A stretch of 64,000 nucleotides of DNA, from NCBI RefSeq assembly GCF_030848495.1, contig NZ_JAVDDT010000010.1, forward strand, positions 17,194 through 81,193, given 5' to 3'. Shown piece by piece: positions 29,845 to 37,080 of the stretch. Within the stretch, counting starts at the first letter, position 1, and every line of letters starts with the position of its first letter. The notes beneath the pieces are model-generated. The model searched no databases. It worked only from the letters and a program-made list of their open reading frames with translations, and had not been told where the DNA came from. The DNA comes from Natronospira bacteriovora. GTDB taxonomy: Bacteria > Pseudomonadota > Gammaproteobacteria > Natronospirales > Natronospiraceae. The position numbers were made by a program, and so were the translations under genes.

Positions 29845-29898
29845 TTTTTCAAGGGCCTGGGGTTTGCCCGGCAATTGTTTCCTGAGCCCGGTTAGGCC
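29845..29898 (+). mobile_element. Short RAYT-like element fragment, copy B
   Basis: Right after copy A, 50 bases repeat the transposase end again (TTCAAGGGCCTGGGGTTTGC, then CCGGCAATTGTTTCC and GGTTAGG). The copy breaks off just past the stop codon and runs into the slipin remnant about 30 bases later. Confidence 0.6.
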
Positions 29899-29930
29899 TG
29901 GCCGACTCGGACCGTTGAATCCAACCCCCT

Positions 29931-30173
29931 ATTGCCGAAGCGGAACGTACCCGTCGCGCCAAGGTGATTCACGCCCAGGGTGAGCAACAGGCCGCCGAAA
30001 AGCTGGTGGAAGCCGCCGACATGCTGGTAGCCAACCCACAGGCCATGCAGCTGCGCTATCTGCAGACCCTGGGGGACGTGGCCGGCGAAAAGAGCTCCAC
30101 CATCGTCTTCCCGCTGCCCATGGATCTGATCGAGCCTTTAATGAGCAAGCTCAAGGGCGGCAAGGACAAGTAA
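29931..30173 (+). pseudogene. C-terminal remnant of a second slipin gene
   Basis: The last 80 codons of a stomatin-like gene, in frame from [20 protein letters not shown] to the stop, closely match residues 170-250 of the intact slipin just upstream. Many third codon positions differ, so it looks like an older paralogue that lost its 5' part rather than a fresh tandem copy. The break point lies at the junction with transposase fragment B. It still has its own terminator. A GTG inside could start a 69-residue peptide, but no ribosome site supports it. Confidence 0.75.
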
Positions 30174-30190
30174 GCCCGAGAAACTCCCAA

Positions 30191-30220
30191 AAAAAAGCCG
30201 CGCTCATGCGCGGCTTTTTT
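30191..30220 (+). terminator. Terminator after the slipin remnant
   Basis: The stem AAAAAAGCCGCGC/GCGCGGCTTTTTT with loop TCAT lies about 20 bases after the remnant stop and resembles the terminator of the intact slipin gene. Confidence 0.88.
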
Positions 30221-30281
30221 ATGGCGCTCACTAACCCAATCGGATTGACGAGAAAAGCGCCCTACTCTATAGCACTGGGAG

Positions 30282-30747
30282 CGCCTGTTCTCGCTCCCCG
30301 TTCTCGTCCAGCGCTATATCGCTGAAACACCCGAAAAATCCGATCACACGGCCATTCAGCAGCGGATTCGGGAGGTTATGGGGAAAGACCGGGCTCAACG
30401 GGCTGAAGAAACACCCCGCTTGCTGGATTTCGCCGGGGATGAGCGCCGGGATGGGCCGGATGGTCTCCCCTTCTGTCTGGACGACTACATCGAGCTTGTT
30501 GACTGGAGCGGGCGGATTGTCCGTGAAGGCAAGCGCGGAGCCATACCGGAGGACCTGCCACCCATTCTGGACCGCCTGGAGGTCGACGGCCGTACCTGGA
30601 TGCGCGCCATCCGCCGGGGGGCAGAGACTACAGTTCCATCACGCGGTAGGGCGGGCTTCAGCCATCCGGGTAGCGGCCGAACAATTCGGAAGAGCCTTTT
30701 TCAAGGGCCTGGGCTTTGCCCGGCAGTTGTTTCCTGAGCCCGGTTAG
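30282..30747 (+). pseudogene. Y1-type (RAYT-like) transposase, C-terminal remnant with frameshift
   Basis: A decayed transposase end. One frame reads LPVLVQRYIAETPEKSDHT, then IREVMGKDRAQRA and DDYIELVDWSGRIVREGKRG and AIPEDLPPILDRL up to RTWMRAI. The sense then continues in another frame with LQFHHAVGRASAIRVAAEQF and ends at the same GFARQLFPEPG as copies A and B. The DYxELVDWxGR region and VGR tail occur in the C-terminal part of long REP-associated tyrosine transposases. The catalytic HUH/Y1 domain is missing, so it cannot move by itself. Confidence 0.65.
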
Positions 30748-30965
30748 GGCAAATCCTCAAAACCCCAGATTCACACACCTGCCGCCAACCAAGGCGAGCC
30801 TCCCCTGCCTGGCTTTCGAGGATCGACCCCGTTGCCCCCCAATTTCAGCTGAATGAGGCCAAACTTATCGTCCGATCCCCACCGAACAAGCGATTAGCCG
30901 ATGGGAACATTCCGGCGGACGCAAAAAGCACCCCAGAAAAGTAATGGATGTCTCTGTTCTTGCTG
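30659..30965 (+). mobile_element. 3' end of a RAYT-like element, copy C
   Basis: The partner of copy A: the transposase end, about 215 downstream bases with the palindrome TTCAGCTGAA, and the same terminal AAAGTAATGGATGTCTC. It is followed by a T- and C-rich stretch (TTCTTGCTGTTCTTTCTTGC and on) with no gene before 31038. Confidence 0.65.
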
Positions 30966-31037
30966 TTCTTTCTTGCTGTTCTGTGTTCTGTGAATGCCTG
31001 TCGCTTTCTTTCCTTCCTGTTCCTTCCTGCCTTCATT

Positions 31038-31850
31038 CTACTGGCATTCAGACTCAGGCATAGACACCCCTCTATCACATAACCATACAATAACCTCCTT
31101 GTACGCCTTTTCAGTGCTACTTCCAGCCTTAAACGCACCTTGATAGCTGGCGACTAAATCAGCCAGCGTATCACCTCTATCGCTCTCAATTCGGAAATCT
31201 GCGCCGCTTTCGAGAAGGAAGAGCACAATGTCAAATTGCGCCAGGTCTGCTGCTTCCATAACAGGAGTAATTCCACCGCCAATTCTTCTATCGCCGAGCT
31301 TCCACCCGCGCTTCTGCGCGTCGATGTTTGCTCCTGACTCCAATAAGATTTCTATCGCTCGCCTGTTGGTCAAAGCACGAAAAATGGGCGTAATCCCTTC
31401 TTCCCCGGCCACTAAATTGGGGTCGCCACCAAACTCCAAAGCTGTCTTCAGGATGTCAGAATCCTCTGCCCGTGCTGCCCAATGCATTACGGAGCCACCA
31501 TCGTCGAACACGACATTTGGATTGGCGCCATGTTCCAACAACCTACGAAACCCAGCCGCATTCTGCATCGCCCAAAACAGAGGCGTTGCGCCCCGGCGAC
31601 CCTGATAATTTACATCAATGCTTTTCTCAACAAGCCCATCAATACGGTCAATGCTCCCCCTCCCGGCCGCTCTTGCTAATGCCCGAACCCGCCTATCTGG
31701 AAACATCTCCCTAGCGGACATATGCGCAACAGGTTTTGAATCTACCTCGCTTCCCATGGCGTTCTCACCAGAAATAGAGTTTGATCCCAGCACCACTGCA
31801 ATAGTCAAAGAAACTGCAGTGAAAGCCATCACATAGATGAATGTTCTCAT
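31038..31850 (-). CDS. Ankyrin-repeat protein, candidate immunity partner
   Basis: A 270-residue exported ankyrin protein. An N-terminal helix (FIYVMAFTAVSLTIAVVLGS) acts as signal or anchor. From about residue 85, four to five ankyrin repeats follow (GATPLFWAMQNAAGFRRLLEHGANPN, in parts; ILLESGANIDAQ; VLFLLESGADFRIES). It sits three bases downstream of a lipase-toxin gene on the same strand and is AT-richer than neighbouring genes. Ankyrin proteins are recurrent immunity partners of lipase toxins, so I read it as such; direct evidence is only the tight coupling and predicted export. Confidence 0.7.
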   Translation of the reverse strand: MRTFIYVMAFTAVSLTIAVVLGSNSISGENAMGSEVDSKPVAHMSAREMFPDRRVRALARAAGRGSIDRIDGLVEKSIDVNYQGRRGATPLFWAMQNAAGFRRLLEHGANPNVVFDDGGSVMHWAARAEDSDILKTALEFGGDPNLVAGEEGITPIFRALTNRRAIEILLESGANIDAQKRGWKLGDRRIGGGITPVMEAADLAQFDIVLFLLESGADFRIESDRGDTLADLVASYQGAFKAGSSTEKAYKEVIVWLCDRGVSMPESECQ

Positions 31851-31853
31851 GAG

Positions 31854-32522
31854 TCAGCATCCCATCGCTCTACAAACGCCCCGCATCCCATGAAGCCCAG
31901 CGGGTCCCAAAGATCTTTGAGTGCCTGGCACGCTAGCCGGTGTTAATGCATTACCGGCTCTCAATGCATCCGTCGAGCTGTAATAATGCGTAACGCTACC
32001 TCTTTCGCTAGAGAAATCACCCAACGTATTATCATGCAAGCCTGCAGCATTGAACACACGAGCGCTCGCGTCCGTGTGAATGGCAGCAGCGGCGGCCAAA
32101 CCGCCACCTAGAGAATGGCCTGTAAATCGAATGTTTCCACCATAATCCCTATGCAGCTGCCGTGCAGTTAAAATAGCAGACTCGTACTGACTACTTGCTA
32201 AGCCAAATGCCTGCCTGAAATTGGCTATCCAGTCCCGAATACTAAAAAATCTGGTTCCTCTAAAAGCGAGAACCGCACTCCCTTCTTCGTTGACAAATAG
32301 AGCGGCTCTCAGGCCTGTGTCATTTTCATATCTTCTGGCTAACTCGTACCCGTCAGCGCCTGTGCAACTGGAATCGGCTACGCACCTTGAAAGACGAGCA
32401 TCTGTGACGGCTTCGCTTGATACGCTGGCCACGGTTCCGCTCTGAGCCGCCTGCCCAACCGCAAAAGCAAACGCCGCACTCACCGCCCCATTTGTGAAAA
32501 CCAGCGCACCTGACGCCCGTCA
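31854..32522 (-). CDS. Orphan polymorphic-toxin tip: class 3 lipase domain
   Basis: The open frame runs from a stop at 32520-32522 to 31854; a GTG at 32483 gives 209 residues. The lipase domain has GHSLGG with Ser124, Asp172 in STDALR and His198 in AGLHGM as a plausible triad, and the AFRGTRFFSIRDWIANF strand typical of fungal-type lipases. Upstream of the GTG the same frame reads SGALVFTNGAVSAAFAFAVG, the kind of GGxFxNGAxxAAF border found before C-terminal toxins of RHS-type proteins. The large N-terminal carrier is absent, so this appears to be a displaced toxin cassette. Confidence 0.65.
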
Positions 32523-33235
32523 TAGCGAGAGCAGTGATTTTTCCCTGATGCTTCCTCTACTTAGCCGCCGTTTTTCCCGACGCGAATGCCGGGGCCGAAA
32601 AATTTTCCTAGAGGCGGTTTTTCAGCCCGAGGCACGGTTTTCTTCTGAGGTTCAGTGTAGCGGTAAAGCGTGACGCTGGCACCCCAGGGCGGGTGGCCGG
32701 GCCGCTCAAGGCGGGAGCGTAAGCCGGCCTCTGGCCGGGTGGGGATCAAACCAAAGAGCGGCGAAGCCGCACCTTACGGCGGACGCAGCGAAGCGGAGTT
32801 CGCCGCGCGGCCAGGTGAACATAGTGCGGATTATGCGGCGAAGCGGACAGGCGGGCGGCGGCGCCGGGCGAGCAGCCCGAGTGCCGCCGGCCGACTGCGC
32901 ATAATCCCCCGCATTATGTTTGGCTGGCCGCCAAAGCCCCCTTGAGGGGGATGGGGGGTGTGGCCCGGCACAGTCTCGCCCCGCGAGTCTGTGCCGGGCC
33001 TTAACCAATCAAACGCCCGCGAGCGAAGCTGGCGGGCACCGACTCTTTCCAGGGCGGTCAACGAAGTCGATGCATGGGCGGCGGGCACGAGGGGAGCCCG
33101 GCGCGGCGCTTGCGGGCGGCCGGCGCCGCGGAAGACGCGGAGCGGCTGAAGCGCTGCGCCGGGCGCACTGTGCAAGCGCCGTGACGGGCGGGTCGGAGGG
33201 TCGAGGGCGGCTAAGAGGAAAAAACCGTCGGTCGG
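32523..33235. other. Gene-free GC-rich end of the recombinase element, with long inverted repeat
   Basis: Seven hundred bases with no credible gene; the open frames are GC-driven. It has many short inverted repeats. The clearest is AACATAGTGCGGATTATGCG at 32818-32837 facing GCATAATCCCCCGCATTATG at 32899-32918, separated by about 60 bases that can themselves fold (GGCGGCGCCGGGC against GCCGCCGGCC). A hairpin GGCCCGGCACAG/CTGTGCCGGGCC lies at 32962-33001. Such structured ends suit recombination or single-strand folding sites for the adjacent tyrosine recombinase. Confidence 0.5.
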
Positions 33236-33535
33236 CTACAGCTCGTCCAGACGCCGGGGCAGCAATCGGCGGGTATCGCGCACGGTGAGGATGTCGATGC
33301 GGTCGTCGGCGATCAGGTAGATGATCCGATACGGCGATTCGATGAGTTCTCGGATGTCCTCGCGCTGGTAGCGTTCAACCACGCGTCCCAGGCGGGGATG
33401 CTCAAGCAATGGCTCGACACGGCGGGTGATGCGCTCGACGACGCGCTCGGCATTGAGGGGGTGATCTTCTCGGGCGATATAGCCGTGGATCTGGCGCAGA
33501 CGGGCCCGCGCCCGGGCGGTCCAGACAAGCCTCAC
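33236..33535 (-). CDS. ParE/RelE-family toxin
   Basis: A 99-residue toxin with a GTG start that overlaps the antitoxin stop (GTGA). ParE features are WTARARARLRQIHGYIAREDHPLNAERVVERI, then HPRLGRVVERYQREDIREL and the strand pair SPYRIIYLIADDRIDILTVRDTRRLLP. ParE types poison gyrase and RelE types cut mRNA; sequence alone does not decide which. It is the last gene of the recombinase operon and probably stabilises the element. Confidence 0.85.
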   Translation of the reverse strand: MRLVWTARARARLRQIHGYIAREDHPLNAERVVERITRRVEPLLEHPRLGRVVERYQREDIRELIESPYRIIYLIADDRIDILTVRDTRRLLPRRLDEL

Positions 33536-33717
33536 TTGTCCAGTCCAAACTCGCGCAGTACCTCGGCGTGGTCGGTCACGCGACCGGCCGCGCTGTCGGC
33601 CAGACCGGCCTCGATGTCGAGGATGGTCTCGACAGTCTCGGCCAGATCCTCCCAGCCCGCCGTTTCCGGCAACCGGTCGATCAGCTCGTGGGCCTGTTGT
33701 TTAAATGTCGTCGCCAT
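33532..33717 (-). CDS. Antitoxin of the ParE/RelE pair
   Basis: A small acidic protein of 61 residues (MATTFKQQAHELIDRLPETAG to LREFGLDK) directly upstream of the toxin and overlapping it. It lacks a clear DNA-binding fold; the N-terminal FKQQAHELIDRLPE helix resembles small addiction-module components that pair with ParE. An ATG three codons earlier is possible. It begins 10 bases after the recombinase gene. Confidence 0.7.
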   Translation of the reverse strand: MATTFKQQAHELIDRLPETAGWEDLAETVETILDIEAGLADSAAGRVTDHAEVLREFGLDK

Positions 33718-33727
33718 GATTGCCATT

Positions 33728-34804
33728 CTAGCGCTCCTCTTCGTTGTCTTCCATCGCTTCGCGGTCCAGGGCGTCTAAGACATCCTGGGCGGTGGGTTCG
33801 TCGTCCGAGGCCTCACCCCGGGCGGTCTTGAGCCGGTCGGCGACGCCTTCCGGCAGGGTTGCCGGGTGGGTGGCGCTGTGGATCTGTTTCAGTTTGTGAA
33901 TGGCCACATGGGTGTAGATCTCGGTCGTGGACAGGTGGGCGTGACCCAGGATCTGCTGGATGTAGCGCAGATCCGCCCCGTTCTCCAGCATCAGCGTGGC
34001 CATGGTGTGGCGAAAGAGATGACAGCGGCCTTCCTTCTCCACACCGGCCTGGCCAATGTACTTTTTCACGGCTCTGGAGACCCGGTGCGGGTCCAGCGGG
34101 CGGCCCGTCTCGTCCACAAACACCGGGCCGGTCTCGGTGGCCGGCACGGCGCGGCCGTCGTCGAGGTATTTGTCGATCCAGGCGAGCGCCCGCTCGCCGA
34201 TGGGCACGAAACGGTCCTTGCGGCCCTTGCCCTGGCGGATGGCCAGAATCCCGGCGGCGTGGTTGATGTCGGCCAGCTCCAGGTTCAGAAGCTCGGCCCG
34301 GCGGATGCCGGTGGAATACAGCACTTCAAGCATCGCTCTGTCACGCAGCCCGGCCGGGGTGCCGACATCCGGCTGGCTCATGATCTTTTCGGCCTCCTCG
34401 GCGGTGAGCGTGTGTTTGGGCAGGCGCTTTTCCCGCTTGGGCAATTCCAGCTCAGAGGCCGGGTCGTAGAGGATCAGGTTCTCGCGCATCAGGAACTTGA
34501 ACCAGGTGCGAATCGCCGTGAGGCGATTGCACTGGCTCTGGACGGATAACGGTTTTCCGTTGCGGCCAAGGGCGTGATACAGGTGGCGCTGATAGCGTTG
34601 CAGCACCGGGCGGGTGATCTCGTGGATTCTTTCAATGCCCCGTTCCCGGCACCAGTCCAGAAACCAGATCAAGGAGGCGCGCTTGTACTGCACGCTCTGG
34701 CGGGCGTAGTGACGGGCCGTCAGATGCTCGATGTAGGCGTGCACATAGGCCTGAAGCGAGCGCGGGTCCGAAGGCGGGGCCGGGTTGCGGTCCACATACG
34801 GCAT
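33728..34804 (-). CDS. XerC-like tyrosine recombinase of a mobile element
   Basis: A 358-residue integrase with a SAM-like N-terminal domain and a complete catalytic set: Arg168 (TGIRRAEL), Lys195 region (GKGRKDR), His262 and Arg265 (HLFRHTMATLM), His288 (LGHAHLSTTEIYTHV) and Tyr297. The tail IHKLKQIHSATHPA is shared with integrases that travel with IS91-like and related elements rather than with host XerC. An acidic C-terminal extension (from about 325) is unusual. It overlaps the end of the gene upstream and is followed by a toxin-antitoxin pair, all on one strand. Confidence 0.88.
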   Translation of the reverse strand: MPYVDRNPAPPSDPRSLQAYVHAYIEHLTARHYARQSVQYKRASLIWFLDWCRERGIERIHEITRPVLQRYQRHLYHALGRNGKPLSVQSQCNRLTAIRTWFKFLMRENLILYDPASELELPKREKRLPKHTLTAEEAEKIMSQPDVGTPAGLRDRAMLEVLYSTGIRRAELLNLELADINHAAGILAIRQGKGRKDRFVPIGERALAWIDKYLDDGRAVPATETGPVFVDETGRPLDPHRVSRAVKKYIGQAGVEKEGRCHLFRHTMATLMLENGADLRYIQQILGHAHLSTTEIYTHVAIHKLKQIHSATHPATLPEGVADRLKTARGEASDDEPTAQDVLDALDREAMEDNEEER

Positions 34805-35859
34805 CAGGCGCTCCGCGTGGCCCGGGCGGTGGGTTGTGGTTTTTCATCCTTAGCAGCTAAAGCGGCTAAAGAAGAAGTACGGTATGACGCGCTCGTTTTT
34901 TTGCTCCCGGGATATGCGTTTTCAGGCTCCGAGACAATGGAATCGCCGGAGGCCTTGCCGTTGCTGGGCTTGGCCGGATTTTCAGCACTCCGTTCCTGCC
35001 CCGAAAGCAGCCCGGAAGTACCCCGGAAGCAGGCCGGAAGCGTGTCTTCCAGGTCCGAAAGGTTCGCCGTCGCAGCCAGTTTTTCGGGATCAATCAGCCC
35101 CGGCAGCCGGCGGCCGTCGTCGGCGATCTCGCCATCAAAGAGCAGTTCATAGACAAACCGCCGGCCGTTGCGGCCGTGGTGGAGGGCCAGGTACTCGTAC
35201 TCGACCAGCCGGTCCAGGTGCAGGGCCACCTGGCTGTTGGACAGGCCCGAGGCTTCCCGGATATCGCGCCGGGTAAAGCGCACCTCGGCCCGCTCCAGCT
35301 TTTCCGCCTGCATTTTCTCGTCCACCCAGGCACAGATCACGCCCAAGACCTGTCGCGTCTGCGGCGGCAGTTCATCGAGACTGCGGCCCAGCACTTCATG
35401 GGCCAGGCGGTTGGCCAGGGCGATGTCAGAAGGTTCGACTTCCACATACTCGACCGCCCGGCCCCGGTGCTCGACGGTTTTGATGGACCGCTGATGCTGG
35501 TGCAGCAGGGCAATGGCATCGATCAGGGTCAGGTATTTTTGGTGGTCTCGTCGGGTTCTTGTTCGCTCGTCCAAAAAACTCAAATGCTCGGCGTAAGGAT
35601 TGACCACGGCCAAGGGTTTTAGCAGACGCTGGGCGTTGCGGTGGAGCGTTCTCACTGCTTCGGCCGTCTGCCCGGCCAAGAGGCCATCGAGGGTGCGGGC
35701 CTGTCGCTGCCGGGCCTGGATTCGGCGGGTCTGGTCGCGGCTCTCGTCCACGGTCAGCACCAGGCAGCGATTTAACAGCTCTTCGTCGATGTCGATGGCC
35801 GTGGTGGTCAGCATCAACATCACCGGGCCCTCGACCACAGCCAATGCCGGAAACCTTTT
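34804..35859 (-). pseudogene. Truncated ATPase/primase-like mobile-element protein, C-terminal part
   Basis: The frame is open from a stop at 35860-35862. No good start exists: only a TTG with no ribosome site. The protein begins abruptly with VVEGPVMLMLTTTAIDIDEE, which looks like the interior of an ATPase domain (sensor region), then a winged-helix region near 195-250 (FTRRDIREASGLSNSQVALHL) and a disordered Ser-rich tail. It resembles the C-terminal half of large primase/ATPase proteins that accompany tyrosine recombinases in mobile elements. The N-terminal part was lost at about 35860, which marks one edge of the element. Confidence 0.6.
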
Positions 35860-36011
35860 TTACCCTAGCCAAGGAAAATGAAAATCGCAAGCCTGGCTAT
35901 GGTCGGTTGCTCCCAGGTGAGGAAGCGCCGGGCCGAAGCGACCACGGTTAAGTAGCTGACGGGCCGAAGGAAAAAGGGAACCGGGTGAGCGTGAGTGACA
36001 CGCCAGGCAGA

Positions 36012-36947
36012 TCATTCCTTCTTGATATAAGCCAGTGAGAAGGAGCCCGGGCCGACGTTGATGCCGGCGGTGGTGCTCATGACGGCGAGCATGGTTTCGA
36101 TGCCGTGTTTTTTGGTCAAGCGGGCCAGTTCCATGTACTTGGGGTGTTTCTTGATGACTTCCGGGTTGCCGGCATAGCTCATGCAGATGGTGTTGGTCTT
36201 GAGCTCGTCGTTGCGGATTTTCTCCATGGTGTCGTCGAGGAGCACGGAGACGGCGCTGTCGAAGCCCTGGATCTTCTTGATGGCTTCACTCTCGCCCCGG
36301 TTCATCTGGATGATGGGTTTCATGTCCAAGGCGGAGCCCAGCTTGAAGCTGAGCCAGCTGACGCTGCGATCACCCTTGGTGCGGGCCCGGTGGTAGACGT
36401 AGTGGAGGTCTTCGGGGATGAGGTAGCCGTAGACGTTCTCACTGAGGGCCTCGATCTCGGGCCGCAGTTTCTCCAGCGGAAGATTTTCCTTGCGGATCAT
36501 CTTGAGGGTTTCGTGAATGAGAACGGCCTGGCCGGTGAACAGGGTCTTGCTGTCCAGCACCCGCATGGCGAAGGGGCGGTCGATGCCGTTCTTTTCCCGT
36601 ACGCCCTTGTATTCATTCATCACGCCATAGGAGGCCTGAGTGGCGTTCTCGAAGGTCAGGCTGCGGGATTTCGACAGGGTGATCACCAGCACCCGGTCGT
36701 ACTCGAGTACGAGCTTGTCCAGAAAGAGCTTCTTGATCTCGTCCGGACTCGGTGGTTCGGTCTCGGCTTCGGTTTCCTTGTTGGCCAGGTAGCGCTGGTA
36801 GAAGCGCATGGTGGCCTGGGGGTCCCGCTCGTCCACGAAGAGCTCGTCACCGAAATGCAGGCGAATGGGCAGGATGCTCAGGCCGTATTTGTCGATGTAG
36901 CTTCTCGGCAAATCGCAGGCGGAGTCGATGACCACACCGATTTTCAT
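36012..36947 (-). CDS. DegV-family fatty-acid-binding protein
   Basis: A 311-residue DegV protein that binds a fatty acid, in other bacteria for fatty acid kinase. I start at MKIGVVIDSACDLP with GAAGGAGAAAGGG upstream. Signs are the opening strand and VIDSACDLP loop, the ILPIRLHFGDE strand, the PPSPDEIKKLFLDKL-type TSQPSPE-like loop, and GPGSFSLAYI at the end. It is longer than the usual 280 residues and has extra helices near 60-160. No fakA kinase gene is near. Confidence 0.82.
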   Translation of the reverse strand: MKIGVVIDSACDLPRSYIDKYGLSILPIRLHFGDELFVDERDPQATMRFYQRYLANKETEAETEPPSPDEIKKLFLDKLVLEYDRVLVITLSKSRSLTFENATQASYGVMNEYKGVREKNGIDRPFAMRVLDSKTLFTGQAVLIHETLKMIRKENLPLEKLRPEIEALSENVYGYLIPEDLHYVYHRARTKGDRSVSWLSFKLGSALDMKPIIQMNRGESEAIKKIQGFDSAVSVLLDDTMEKIRNDELKTNTICMSYAGNPEVIKKHPKYMELARLTKKHGIETMLAVMSTTAGINVGPGSFSLAYIKKE

Positions 36948-37080
36948 CCCTTTCTCCTTTCTTCGCGGCCTGGGGCCGGCAGCCGTGGCAATGGAATTCG
37001 CAAGCAATTCGTACCAGCTTAATCCCAGCCGCCTGAAATTTCATCCTCCGGGACGATCAGACCAATCGACAATTGGCCCA

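Noticed and set aside
30378..30737. 119-residue frame as an intact gene
   Set aside because: Its first part matches the inner region of a transposase and the last part shifts into the wrong frame, so it is a broken remnant.
32670..33288. Several open frames of 60-120 codons in the GC-rich element end
   Set aside because: All reading frames are open because of base composition; the sequence is dominated by inverted repeats and no frame shows a protein pattern.
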